Assembly: GCF_900537175.1 (NCBI RefSeq)
Contig: NZ_LS999833.1
Location: 1-64,000, forward strand
Direction: 5' to 3'
DNA from: Lentilitoribacter sp. Alg239-R112
GTDB taxonomy: Bacteria; Pseudomonadota; Alphaproteobacteria; Rhizobiales; Rhizobiaceae
DNA length: 64,000 nt
Shown here: positions 17,290 to 24,916 of the stretch, in pieces
How positions within the stretch are numbered: the stretch's first letter is position 1
Layout of the letters: each line of letters opens with the position of its first letter
Made by a program: the position numbers and the translations under genes
Notes under the pieces: generated by a model
The model's input: the letters and a program-made list of their open reading frames with translations, nothing else
What the model was told of the DNA's origin: nothing
Databases searched by the model: none

Positions 17290-17946
17290 GTGAAAAATAA
17301 GGCTATGTGGGCGCTCATAGGATTTATCTCAATTGGTTGGTTAATCGGTGATGACGATAACCAAGCCACCACACCACGTGACTTAACAAAGGTATCAACC
17401 AGCCCAACCACCAACATACAAACCCAAAAACCAAAAGCTCAAGACGAAACGAAGGTAGCAAAGCTCCCCGAAACAACAACACCTCAAATCACGACCAACG
17501 CCCCAAATATCAAAGAAACGCCCATGTACGTGGATGCCAACCGCCTTAACGTGCGTAACGGCCCTAGTACCAGTAACAAACAGATCTGGACACTCAAACG
17601 CGACCAACGCGTCGCAACATATCAAAGAGATGGAGATTGGGTATTCGTGAAGGGACAGCGCTTTGAAGGCTGGGTTCATGGCGGATATCTCACCCCAAAT
17701 AAGTCTCAACCAAAACCCAAGGTAATAACCAAACCAAAAATCAGCGATAACCAGATCGCAAAACAACTTGTAACCCGCTCTATTGGCCTCTATCGTGGAG
17801 CATGTCCATGTCCTTACAATAGAATGCGTAACGGACGCCGATGCGGCGGCAACAGTGCCTATTCCAGACCAGGCGGCGCTTCACCCCTTTGTTATGCAAG
17901 CGATATCACACCTGGCATGATTTCTGATTACCGTTCACGGCTTTAG
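17290..17946 (+). CDS. SH3-domain (SH3b) exported protein
   Basis: About 218 residues. An N-terminal hydrophobic segment is followed by a long Thr/Lys/Pro-rich linker, a bacterial SH3 domain (about residues 90-150; DANRLNVRNGPSTSNKQIW, EGWVHGGYL), and a conserved C-terminal Cys-rich module (CPCPYNRMRNGRRCGG, GGASPLCY). SH3b domains bind cell-wall peptides, so it probably acts in the periplasm. GTG 17290 has GGAAG in good position; ATG 17278 in the same frame is possible. Confidence 0.7.
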   Translation: MKNKAMWALIGFISIGWLIGDDDNQATTPRDLTKVSTSPTTNIQTQKPKAQDETKVAKLPETTTPQITTNAPNIKETPMYVDANRLNVRNGPSTSNKQIWTLKRDQRVATYQRDGDWVFVKGQRFEGWVHGGYLTPNKSQPKPKVITKPKISDNQIAKQLVTRSIGLYRGACPCPYNRMRNGRRCGGNSAYSRPGGASPLCYASDITPGMISDYRSRL

Positions 17947-17957
17947 ATCACATAACG

Positions 17958-18425
17958 CTAGCCGTTTTTTGTGCTTTGACGTAGCGCAGCTACTAATTGT
18001 TCTAGCTTGAGGCGAGCATGTTTGATTTCGTCCTCTGACATATGTTTTTCTTGTTTAGAAATAGCATGTACCAATAAGACAATATCTCGCCGTAGCGTTA
18101 CGTCTTTAACATCAACAAATGCACGATTGAGTTCAAGGCCTTGTAGTCGCAACTCATCGTATGTCGTATCACCCGCCTTATCGGTGTTTTGGGAGATTAC
18201 ATCTTTCATAGTAATAGCAATAGGCATTCCTAAAGCAGCAGAAAGCTTCTGAATCTTATCGACACCTAAATCACGTAATCCGTTCTCGAAATCAACAATA
18301 TGGCCAACTGGCACACCGCAGGTTTTACTCAATTCAACAACATTCACATCGAGTTTCTGGCGTTGCGCTTGGATACGCCGTCTCAATCGGTATTCCTGTG
18401 AATTTGACGGATCTGAAGAAGTCAA
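17958..18425 (-). CDS. XRE-family helix-turn-helix regulator
   Basis: 155 residues. Residues 13-75 form a Cro/C1-type helix-turn-helix (RRRIQAQRQKLDVNVVELSK; VDFENGLRDLGVDKIQKLSAAL); the C-terminal half is helical and charged. The start appears to be TTG 18425, with a weak upstream site. It lies downstream of the quorum-sensing genes on the same strand but behind a terminator, so it is probably its own unit. Its target is not known. Confidence 0.75.
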   Translation of the reverse strand: MTSSDPSNSQEYRLRRRIQAQRQKLDVNVVELSKTCGVPVGHIVDFENGLRDLGVDKIQKLSAALGMPIAITMKDVISQNTDKAGDTTYDELRLQGLELNRAFVDVKDVTLRRDIVLLVHAISKQEKHMSEDEIKHARLKLEQLVAALRQSTKNG

Positions 18426-18540
18426 AGGTTATCTCGCACATAAAAACTATACTAATCTATGCATGGATATTACACGATCAAATATGGGTCGCAATACTTT
18501 TAGTTGTAACAATAACTATTATCACGTTATATGTTAAGAA

Positions 18541-18570
18541 AAGCAAAACCGCCTTATTAAGAAGCGGTTT
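18541..18570 (-). terminator. Terminator of the luxI unit
   Basis: On the minus strand AAACCGC and GCGGTTT form the stem and the 3' side continues as TTTTGCTTTTC. It lies 22 bases after the stop of the 55-residue protein. Confidence 0.65.
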
Positions 18571-18591
18571 AAACTTGAATGGTATATTTTA

Positions 18592-18759
18592 TCAAACAAC
18601 TGATAACTTTGCCTCCTTTGGAGCATCGGCTTCTAACAACGCCATTTCGATTAGATATACTAACATATCTGCCTCTAGTAGACCTGCGGCAAGTAGGGCC
18701 TCTCTGAGATTAATCTCTACTTTTTGTTTCAAACTATCTTTATTATGTTCTTTGCTCAT
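18592..18759 (-). CDS. 55-residue helical protein downstream of luxI
   Basis: Starts at ATG 18759, with a strong GGAGG upstream, ten bases after the luxI stop. The sequence is Leu/Ala/Glu-rich and predicted helical (NLREALLAAGLLEADMLVYL). By eye it resembles the 58-residue protein at 20653 (LR-x-x-L-x-x-AG ... YL-x-E), so both may belong to one family of small quorum-linked proteins. No known family recognised. Confidence 0.6.
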   Translation of the reverse strand: MSKEHNKDSLKQKVEINLREALLAAGLLEADMLVYLIEMALLEADAPKEAKLSVV

Positions 18760-18769
18760 GGGGGACCTC

Positions 18770-19432
18770 CTAAGCTGCATGACTGAAGTAACTTGCGATA
18801 TTCCGCTCTGGTTTAGATGTGACATATAGAGGCTCTGTGACAGTCAGTTTTTCACGCATTGAACTTAAAACTGTTTGACTTATTTCAAATTGACCACAAC
18901 AAACAGGACGTTTTCCATATCCATCTGCGCGCCCCAGCTCTGAAAAAGCAGCCCCTGAACGCTGATAGATGCGCTTCATCTGTGGTTCGTAATTGGAAAT
19001 CATCGTATGAATACCGTGTGCAAGCCCCGTTTCACACATTGCAATTAACATTAATGCAGAAGCACGCCCCGCAACCATATCTGGGTGATCAGCCTTTATA
19101 CTATCCATATCCATGCACATGCGAGTTGCCTCCCAAATTCCTGGAGCCTCGAAACTAACGACATTTGGAAAGGTTTTTCTAAAAACATCATACAACAAAG
19201 TCGGACCTGTTGTTGGCATAAGGCGCACAACAGCATAAAGCTCCATGCACGTATTATCGCACCACATCAGATAAGCTGGTTGATGATTGTCATAGACGTC
19301 TTTTTCATATTCTCCAATGACCGGAACATCCCACCCCAACTGATCGGCAAACACACGCTTACGCAGTCTAAACATCTGATCCATGAGTTCTGGGTACTTA
19401 TGGTATTCGTGAGCTTGTATTGTGATGAACAT
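18770..19432 (-). CDS. luxI: LuxI-type acyl-homoserine lactone synthase
   Basis: 220 residues. Conserved autoinducer-synthase features are visible: MFRLRKRVFADQLGWDV (the R-x3-F...W motif), YEKDVYDNHQPAYLM, RLMPTTGPTLLYDVF and WEATRMCMD. It makes an acyl-homoserine lactone from SAM and acyl-ACP. ATG 19432 is chosen because GGAGG lies five bases upstream. It lies directly downstream of luxR on the same strand, with a lux-box-like palindrome between them, so positive feedback is likely. Confidence 0.88.
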   Translation of the reverse strand: MFITIQAHEYHKYPELMDQMFRLRKRVFADQLGWDVPVIGEYEKDVYDNHQPAYLMWCDNTCMELYAVVRLMPTTGPTLLYDVFRKTFPNVVSFEAPGIWEATRMCMDMDSIKADHPDMVAGRASALMLIAMCETGLAHGIHTMISNYEPQMKRIYQRSGAAFSELGRADGYGKRPVCCGQFEISQTVLSSMREKLTVTEPLYVTSKPERNIASYFSHAA

Positions 19433-19518
19433 ATCTGCCTCCGGTTTTGTTTGTGAGGTAAACATGACGTCTATTTTGTTTTTTGAATATTCCTACAGAT
19501 GTACCGACACAACTGTAC

Positions 19519-19534
19519 CCGTACAAATGTACGT
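19519..19534 (-). promoter_or_regulatory. lux-box-like palindrome upstream of luxI
   Basis: CCGTACAAATGTACGT differs from the palindrome at 20327-20342 at only two of 16 positions. It lies about 90 bases upstream of the luxI start, leaving room for a LuxR-activated promoter. Confidence 0.65.
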
Positions 19535-19537
19535 GCC

Positions 19538-20266
19538 TTATTTCGGGTTTATCAATCTCATCTGGATCGCCTTAGCAACAGCCTGTGATAGTGAAGAGCA
19601 GTCCAATTTATAACGTGCTGACCTTGAATAAGAACGAATTGTATTCTCAGAAATACCGATAATGACGCCTATATCTTTGTGGTCTTTTCCTAGTGCAGTC
19701 CAATGTAGGACTTCTAATTCACGGGGTGCTAGCGCAGGTGTTGGATCACTCTCGCCAAACAATTCAGAGATAGCTTTTTTATGAAGAACATAACCTAGTT
19801 CTGACCAGTCTTCACGATATTGCTCGACGATTGAACTCCAGTCTTCTCCATCCTTACCGCCATTAAGAGAAAGAAGGGCACGACGGCTAACTTTATCAAT
19901 GATTGGTATTGAATATCCATTTGGATCTAAGCCAAAAGTTTGGAAATCAGTAAAAAGACCAATTGCACTTTCGTCAGGTTCTAACTCAGACCAGTCAAAG
20001 GGAAGCAAGCGCTTTACGCCCTCTTTAATTACAGGATCTACATTGACGTAACCCTTCATGACATAATGCCCAACCCATTCAGCAGGATATGTTGTTTTAA
20101 CATAGGGCGCATCTATGTTAACGCTCCCAGCAACAGTTTGCGCAAGATGGTATGAAGCATGTTCAATAGAGTAGTTATCCCGCAGGATATGAACGCCCTC
20201 TTGAACACTTTCCGCCGCTTGGATTTTTTCGAACGTTTCAATCCGACGTTGTTCTTGTTCTTCCAT
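19538..20266 (-). CDS. luxR: LuxR-type quorum-sensing regulator
   Basis: 242 residues. The N-terminal autoinducer-binding domain (about 20-165) carries the typical YPAEWVGHYVMKGYVNVDPV segment (W, Y and D ligand contacts), and the C-terminal LuxR helix-turn-helix (about 178-240) begins LAPRELEVLHWTALGKDHKDIG. It should bind the signal made by the adjacent LuxI. A perfect 16-bp palindrome lies 61 bases upstream and is shared with the divergent small gene at 20400. Confidence 0.88.
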   Translation of the reverse strand: MEEQEQRRIETFEKIQAAESVQEGVHILRDNYSIEHASYHLAQTVAGSVNIDAPYVKTTYPAEWVGHYVMKGYVNVDPVIKEGVKRLLPFDWSELEPDESAIGLFTDFQTFGLDPNGYSIPIIDKVSRRALLSLNGGKDGEDWSSIVEQYREDWSELGYVLHKKAISELFGESDPTPALAPRELEVLHWTALGKDHKDIGVIIGISENTIRSYSRSARYKLDCSSLSQAVAKAIQMRLINPK

Positions 20267-20326
20267 AGCTTACCCCTGTCCGCCCAAATATCCTTAGCAA
20301 AATTTCTAATAGGCAAGCAACCCTAC

Positions 20327-20342
20327 ACGTACATATGTACGT
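20327..20342. promoter_or_regulatory. Perfect 16-bp lux box between luxR and a divergent small gene
   Basis: ACGTACATATGTACGT is a perfect palindrome. On the plus strand TATAAC (20364-20369) lies where a -10 should be if the box is centred near -42, giving a transcript start about 24 bases before ATG 20400. It could also act on luxR in the other direction. Confidence 0.75.
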
Positions 20343-20399
20343 AGTGACAAAATGGTTACCTTAATATAACGCTGGATAAATTACCTATTAGAGGCACAA

Positions 20400-20588
20400 A
20401 TGAACGTTTCAGACGCGAGTATCGAGGATATTTTAAGTTCTTTGGAAAGCTATGGTGATCTTGCTGGTTCAGAAGTCCTCACGCGTGCACTCATAGCAGA
20501 GCGAAACGGCGAGCGGGATAAAGCACTATTTTGGTTTGATGTGTTCAAAAAACTTGCAAATCAAGAATCACAACTCACTACAATTTAA
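20400..20588 (+). CDS. 62-residue protein behind a lux box
   Basis: Starts at ATG 20400 with GAGG five bases upstream. The sequence is acidic at the N-terminus (DASIEDILSSLESYGDL) and helical throughout, with RNGERDKALFWFDVFKKLAN near the end; no signal peptide or membrane span. The lux box and -10 upstream suggest direct quorum control. Role unknown; the size and setting recall small modulators of LuxR systems, which is speculation. Confidence 0.65.
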   Translation: MNVSDASIEDILSSLESYGDLAGSEVLTRALIAERNGERDKALFWFDVFKKLANQESQLTTI

Positions 20589-20652
20589 ACGTTTATTTCT
20601 CATTTGATTGAGGTAAGATCCATTCATTCACGTGTAAATGTAGGTCACTCCA

Positions 20653-20829
20653 ATGAATAAAAACAAACCAACCAAACAATATATCGCGCAAAAATCAACA
20701 CAGATAACTGCTTTAGAATTACTTCGGACTGAACTTGAAAATGCTGGCGATGATATGGCTGCTTATTTGTGCGAACAATTGATTAATGAACTTCAAATGC
20801 TCATTAATCAAAATCTTAATGATGCTTAA
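20653..20829 (+). CDS. 58-residue helical protein near luxR
   Basis: ATG 20653 to TAA 20829. Helical, with a Lys/Gln-rich start and ALELLRTELENAGDDMAAYL in the centre, a region that resembles the 55-residue protein at 18592. It follows the 62-residue protein by 64 bases on the same strand and may share its transcript. The ribosome binding site (AGGT) is weak. Confidence 0.5.
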   Translation: MNKNKPTKQYIAQKSTQITALELLRTELENAGDDMAAYLCEQLINELQMLINQNLNDA

Positions 20830-20943
20830 ACTTAACTTCGTATGATTTTTCCACTTAAGACCTTCTAACAATCTCAATTGTTACATAACTGTTACATAGA
20901 AATTCTTGGACAAATAAATCTTAAGATAAGTCATTGAAATATA

Positions 20944-20988
20944 TGGTACGCCCAGAGGGATTCGAACCCCCGACCGTCTGCTTAGAAG
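20944..20988 (-). repeat. Orphan attachment site: 3' fragment of tRNA-Arg(TCT)
   Basis: The minus strand reads CTTCTAAG (anticodon loop), then the variable region, a normal T arm (GGTTCGAATCC) and an acceptor 3' strand ending in CCA. The 5' half is missing. It lies 130 bases before the P4-type integrase, as attachment cores do. No intact tRNA-Arg(TCT) is in the window. Confidence 0.75.
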
Positions 20989-21119
20989 CGACAAAACGGC
21001 ATACAATATTAATACCATAAAAACCCAATAAATAACTGTTTTATATAGATAAAATGGGGTATTATAAGCTTATGCAAAAGTCGTTTTTAGGCGATTTTTA
21101 AGACTAATTTGTTACATGG

Positions 21120-22505
21120 GTGTTACATGAGGTGCCACGTTTATATCTAACAGACAGCTTTATATTGAATGTAAAATGTCCTTCTAACAAGGACCAAATT
21201 CTTTACTGGGATCACCCTAAAACACTTGAGGGTAATATTCGCCATGGCGCACAAGCAGGCTTAGGGCTGCGCGTTACCAGCCAAGGTGCTAAATCTTTCA
21301 TTCACACCTTTCACTTTAATGGCAAACGAAAACGAACTGTCATTGCCAAAGCAGAGAAAATAGGTATTTCATCTGCTCGACTACTTGTTCAGCAAAGAGA
21401 TATTCAGATTGAATCTGGCTTAAACCCAGACGCTATTAAAACCAATTATCGTAGAAAACATGCCCTCACCTTTAGAGATATTGTAGACGAGTATTTTGAT
21501 ACGCACATTTGTAAACTTTCTCCAAAATACCAGCAAGAATATGCCCGTTATATTGCACCATGGCACGCTAAGCAAAGAAACACCAAAAACAAACGCGGCA
21601 GAAATATGAACTCAAACCTCATCGCTTTTGGCGCAACCCATGCAGATTCCGCTGCAAAAGATATAACACCATCCGATATTGGCGTGTTTATTCATAAAAT
21701 TAATTCAGACCACATCGCGAATGCTGCCCTTAAACAACTTAAAGCTTTATATAACTGGGCTATACGAATGCAGTTGATTGATATCCGTAATCCTTGCTCA
21801 CCACATCAAAACCGTAAAATTATTCGCCAACGCAGAGATTATACACCAGAAGATATCGCCACCCTCGCCGCTTATATTTTTAACCCACCGATTGAGGCAA
21901 GCAATGCACTCCTTGATGCAACACCAAGAGAACGACAAATAGCAGCCCTTAAACGCGGCGCATTACACCATCAAAACGCGCAGATGGACGAGCTGTGCCA
22001 TTTTCTAGGCATATTGTTTCTCACAATGGCAAGGCCTAATGAGCTAAAACAAGCTCAATTTGATCATTTCGATCTCAAGCGCCTTATCTGGCATAAACAC
22101 AACACCAAAGGTATTAAGCTCTCTAAGGCTACCTATGAATACGCCTACCGTTCTGTGCCCATTCACCCAAAAGTCGCTGAACTTGTGAGACAACAAAAAC
22201 AACGCTGGCCTGAATCCAATCTAGTCTTTCCATCTCACACAGATTTCACCAAACCGCGTGATAACTTTAACAAGGCCCTAAGTCGTTTTAAAAAGCTTGA
22301 TGGCGTGCCAAACCACTTCCAATTGTACGATGTTAAACGTATAGCGATTTCACTCATGCTCACTGGCCAAGGCATCAACCGTGAAGACGTAAGCCATTAC
22401 GTGGATCACAAGGGTAACCTTGAAACAACGATGATTTATGATCTCGGATTTGTGGATCCTATGCGACCTGTTGCTGAACGGCTGGGCGAACTTCTTGGTG
22501 TTTAA
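21120..22505 (+). CDS. P4-type tyrosine integrase
   Basis: 461 residues. An N-terminal DUF4102-like domain (GLGLRVTSQGAKSFIHTFHF; KAEKIGISSARLLV) is followed by a SAM-like domain and a catalytic domain with Arg in LTMARPNELKQA, the second Arg in YDVKRIAISLM, and the HYVDHKGNLETTMIYDLG block holding the nucleophilic Tyr. This class integrates into tRNA genes. GTG 21120 is the first start after an in-frame stop. The tRNA-Arg fragment just upstream is its likely site, separate from the tRNA-Trp site of the island. Confidence 0.85.
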   Translation: MLHEVPRLYLTDSFILNVKCPSNKDQILYWDHPKTLEGNIRHGAQAGLGLRVTSQGAKSFIHTFHFNGKRKRTVIAKAEKIGISSARLLVQQRDIQIESGLNPDAIKTNYRRKHALTFRDIVDEYFDTHICKLSPKYQQEYARYIAPWHAKQRNTKNKRGRNMNSNLIAFGATHADSAAKDITPSDIGVFIHKINSDHIANAALKQLKALYNWAIRMQLIDIRNPCSPHQNRKIIRQRRDYTPEDIATLAAYIFNPPIEASNALLDATPRERQIAALKRGALHHQNAQMDELCHFLGILFLTMARPNELKQAQFDHFDLKRLIWHKHNTKGIKLSKATYEYAYRSVPIHPKVAELVRQQKQRWPESNLVFPSHTDFTKPRDNFNKALSRFKKLDGVPNHFQLYDVKRIAISLMLTGQGINREDVSHYVDHKGNLETTMIYDLGFVDPMRPVAERLGELLGV

Positions 22506-22573
22506 TCTTTGACTTTTGCAACAACTTGACCCCTAATATAACCAGAATCGGGAGAAAATCCCACCAATCCAAG

Positions 22574-22599
22574 AAGGCGCCAATCGGTGCCTTTTTTTT
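22574..22599 (+). terminator. Rho-independent terminator after the integrase
   Basis: AAGGCGCC-AATC-GGTGCCTT followed by eight T residues. It separates the integrase from the next gene. Confidence 0.8.
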
Positions 22600-22620
22600 A
22601 TGAATAATCGGGAGATAAAA

Positions 22621-23028
22621 ATGCAGGGGACAGCAGCACTTGTGGTGACCAAAGAAGAACTAAAGAAGATGTTGGAGGAAGTTGGGCGCATCAGCGCTAC
22701 ACAAATACTAAATTCATTTAAGGCCGAACTCAATACCAATCCAATTGAGAAACAAACCAAACGCCTACAAACCTATATCCAAGATAGAAACAGTATCGAA
22801 AACCCAAGAGAGGAATGGGCAAATGGCCGCCATATCCGCCGCCTTAACCCATCGAAAAACGGCAAACCTAAATCCATGTCATGGTTTAAAACATTCAAGG
22901 AAGAAAGCACCCTCAATAAATGCTTCAACCGCCCCTCACCTGATCATGGTCGCCTGCAAGAATGGACATTTGAAGACGTTGCTAATGCATGGGATCACTT
23001 TCATCGTCAGCGATGCGCGACAAATTAA
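22621..23028 (+). CDS. Unknown 135-residue protein
   Basis: ATG 22621 has GGGAG six bases upstream; ATG 22600 in the same frame lies in the terminator tail and is less likely. The N-terminal third is helical (VTKEELKKMLEEVGRI); the C-terminal two thirds are basic and rich in Asn, Arg and Trp (WANGRHIRRLNPSKNG, WTFEDVANAWDHFHRQR). A DNA-binding or excisionase-like accessory role would fit its place next to the integrase, but no family is recognised. Confidence 0.6.
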   Translation: MQGTAALVVTKEELKKMLEEVGRISATQILNSFKAELNTNPIEKQTKRLQTYIQDRNSIENPREEWANGRHIRRLNPSKNGKPKSMSWFKTFKEESTLNKCFNRPSPDHGRLQEWTFEDVANAWDHFHRQRCATN

Positions 23029-23124
23029 AAATAAGACAGCAAATGTGTAAGCTGCCTTATAATAAGTGAAACCGTTTGTAAGAAGAAACCGAATACAGTG
23101 TAATGAATAGTATTTTTCAAATTT

Positions 23125-23150
23125 AAAAGGCAGCCAATTGGCTGCCTTTT
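23125..23150. terminator. Bidirectional terminator
   Basis: A perfect 26-bp palindrome with arms AAAAGGCAGCCAA / TTGGCTGCCTTTT lies between two convergent genes and has T runs on both strands. Confidence 0.8.
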
Positions 23151-23172
23151 GTTCGAGCTATTCCACTTTAAT

Positions 23173-23454
23173 CTACTCCGTATAAATAAATAAATTTAGC
23201 GGAGTTGTGCTGTTATTTCCTTCATCATGAATAAGAAACCTTTTCCCGTCCATATGAGCACGCAATAACATTCTGTGCATTCTCAGCGCATTGCGGAATA
23301 CTTCAGAATCTGTATCTGCTCCAGTCAATTCTTTGAGCTCTTCAAAGGCTTGAGCTGAAGATTGGGACAAAGATATAGAAAAACGCTCTTTTGCTTGTTT
23401 AGGCTTACTAGTTCTAGTTTTACGCTCTTTAATAGTAGCGATATTGGATGTCAT
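23173..23454 (-). CDS. Ribbon-helix-helix-type small regulator
   Basis: 93 residues. A basic N-terminal tail (KERKTRTSKPKQAKE) is followed by RFSISLSQSSAQAFEELKEL and SEVFRNALRMHRML, the strand-helix-helix plan of CopG/Arc repressors. It probably represses a local promoter; a dyad (GCATAC...GTATGT) flanks its own -10 region. It has no recognisable toxin partner. Confidence 0.65.
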   Translation of the reverse strand: MTSNIATIKERKTRTSKPKQAKERFSISLSQSSAQAFEELKELTGADTDSEVFRNALRMHRMLLRAHMDGKRFLIHDEGNNSTTPLNLFIYTE

Positions 23455-23516
23455 AGTGACACTCCTTTCAAAGGTGATGCGAGTGATGTCTCAATATGCA
23501 CAATCATTTGGCATAC

Positions 23517-23545
23517 AAATTATATATCATATTATAGTATGTCAA
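23517..23545 (-). promoter_or_regulatory. Sigma-70 promoter of the ribbon-helix-helix gene
   Basis: On the minus strand, TTGACA (23545-23540), 17 bases, then TAATTT (23522-23517). GCATAC (23511-23516) and GTATGT (23537-23542) form an inverted repeat around it, a candidate autoregulatory operator. Confidence 0.6.
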
Positions 23546-23724
23546 CACATAATTTCAAGGTATATAATATTTTTACGTACAGTGTAATATATTGTAATAC
23601 ACATATTGACATTTTAGTCAAATCGATTATATTAGAAGTTGTATTCACAATTAACACTTTCAAGGAAAAAGATTATGAAAATTCAATATTCCCCTCACGA
23701 GACGGCAAACCATAGGAGGAAGCC

Positions 23725-23937
23725 ATGTCTGCACGCAGCCCAACAAGGCAAATCAAACGAAAGGCTAAAGGATTCAAAATTAGAATAGGAGAAGGTGAAA
23801 TTATCAGTGAATATTATAGAGAGGAAGAATTTGACGGATTAGACGCAAAGCACGTACCTGAAGATACACAGGTTTCAAAATCATCGATATTAAATAACCC
23901 TTGGGTCATCGGCATTCTGATTGCAATAATTTTCTAA
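23725..23937 (+). CDS. 70-residue tail-anchored membrane protein
   Basis: ATG 23725 has AGGAGG upstream. A basic N-terminus (RQIKRKAKGFKIRIG) and an acidic middle (SEYYREEEFDGLD) are followed by a single C-terminal hydrophobic segment (NPWVIGILIAIIF). Function unknown; a good terminator follows within 20 bases, which supports it as a real gene. Confidence 0.6.
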   Translation: MSARSPTRQIKRKAKGFKIRIGEGEIISEYYREEEFDGLDAKHVPEDTQVSKSSILNNPWVIGILIAIIF

Positions 23938-23956
23938 AAATCTACGAATATAATCC

Positions 23957-23990
23957 AAACCCTGCCCTTTGTGAGCAGGGTTTTATTTTG
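23957..23990 (+). terminator. Rho-independent terminator
   Basis: AACCCTGC and GCAGGGTT arms around a nine-base loop, followed by TTATTTTG. Confidence 0.75.
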
Positions 23991-24026
23991 TGCATCTTTC
24001 TGCAGAACAACATTAATTGGAACGCT

Positions 24027-24587
24027 TTACCAAACCCTTTCAGCCAGCTCGCGTTCTTGTTGGCCAATGATATTTGTGTAGATGAATGTGGTTTGGATGT
24101 CTTTGTGGCCCAACCACTTTTGGATGCGGTCTAGGGGAATATCTTTCATGACACCGCGCGTGCCATAGGTGTGACGTAGGCCTCTCGGGGTGGCTTTGAT
24201 GCCTGTTATGCCCGCCTGACCCATGGCTTGCTTGATGATCTTCCAAGCATGTGTTCTGCCCCAAAGGAATAGACGATTATTTTCTAATAACGTCAAATCA
24301 AATAGTGCGGCAAGGTGATCTTGCGGTGCTGGCACGCAGCGCATCACAATCCGCCCGCGCTTTTTGAGCGAGCGAAAAACGATAAACCCCTCTTCCACAT
24401 GAATATTACTTGGGCATAGTGATAACGCCTCAGAAATCCTACATCCTGTGTAGAGCAAGGTCAGGCAAAATAATTGCTCTGTGGGACCTAAGCAATTGAG
24501 CGCCTGCTTAAAAGCTTCGCGCTCATTGCTGGTAAGATATTTACGGCTGCCGTTTGATGAGAAAATTGAGTGAGTTGATTGACGCAT
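24027..24587 (-). CDS. FimB-sized tyrosine recombinase, candidate DNA invertase
   Basis: 186 residues holding only a catalytic domain: Arg in GCRISEALSL, GLRHTYGTRG with the second His-x-x-Arg, and LGHKDIQTTFIYTN with the nucleophilic Tyr. The lack of an arm-binding N-terminal domain and the length match FimB/FimE invertases rather than phage integrases. AGGAG lies six bases before the ATG. Two inverted 28-bp sites lie 87 and 230 bases upstream of its start, the arrangement of a self-contained inversion switch. Confidence 0.82.
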   Translation of the reverse strand: MRQSTHSIFSSNGSRKYLTSNEREAFKQALNCLGPTEQLFCLTLLYTGCRISEALSLCPSNIHVEEGFIVFRSLKKRGRIVMRCVPAPQDHLAALFDLTLLENNRLFLWGRTHAWKIIKQAMGQAGITGIKATPRGLRHTYGTRGVMKDIPLDRIQKWLGHKDIQTTFIYTNIIGQQERELAERVW

Positions 24588-24673
24588 TAGACGCTCCTGT
24601 TTGTAAGCGCTTTTGGTATCAACCAGCCGATATTTTTAGCTCTCTCTTATTTCAGAATAATCGCCATAATCTT

Positions 24674-24701
24674 GTGAACAAAATTGGTGTATTTTGTTCA
24701 C
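24674..24701 (+). repeat. Recombination-site-like repeat, left copy
   Basis: 11-bp arm GTGAACAAAAT, 6-bp core TGGTGT, 11-bp arm ATTTTGTTCAC. The arms are perfectly symmetric and the core is not, giving the site a direction. The 11-6-11 plan equals that of Xer-type crossover sites. Confidence 0.75.
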
Positions 24702-24816
24702 TAATTTGAATCACCCATTAACAATAATGGGTTAGCGCCCTGCGTATCAGGCCGTCTATGAACCTTACATGAACAGGAATCTCTATTTCAAGCTGTATTT
24801 TGGGCTTTTTTGAGGT
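24702..24816. other. Putative 115-bp invertible segment
   Basis: Lies between the two inverted 28-bp repeats. It contains two small hairpins (CCCATT...AATGGG and GCCCTG...CAGGC) and a possible weak minus-strand promoter (TTGAAA, 18 bases, TAAGGT) pointing to the recombinase gene. Flipping it would turn any promoter inside towards the operon at 24917. Confidence 0.55.
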
Positions 24817-24844
24817 GTGAACAAAATACACCAATTTTGTTCAT
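24817..24844 (-). repeat. Recombination-site-like repeat, right copy, inverted
   Basis: Reverse complement of the left copy, with core ACACCA and one mismatch at the outermost base (T for C). Confidence 0.75.
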
Positions 24845-24916
24845 ATCACTACTTTAGCAGAAGGTGGCCGCAAAGTCTTTGTGACGCTTCTTTTGCTCTG
24901 TCATGGAGTACATTTT

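Noticed and set aside
18398..18591. Plus-strand frame with a hydrophobic stretch antisense to the XRE/luxI region
   Set aside because: It runs through the terminator hairpin and over a well-supported minus-strand gene and lacks a ribosome binding site.
20630..20645. A third lux-box-like sequence (ACGTGTAAATGTAGGT)
   Set aside because: It ends only seven bases before ATG 20653, too close to act at about -42, and has several mismatches; likely chance, although repression is possible.
24674..24844. Reading the two 28-bp repeats as chromosomal dif or as transposon ends
   Set aside because: dif sites have different left and right arms and are single-copy; no transposase or target duplication frames the pair.
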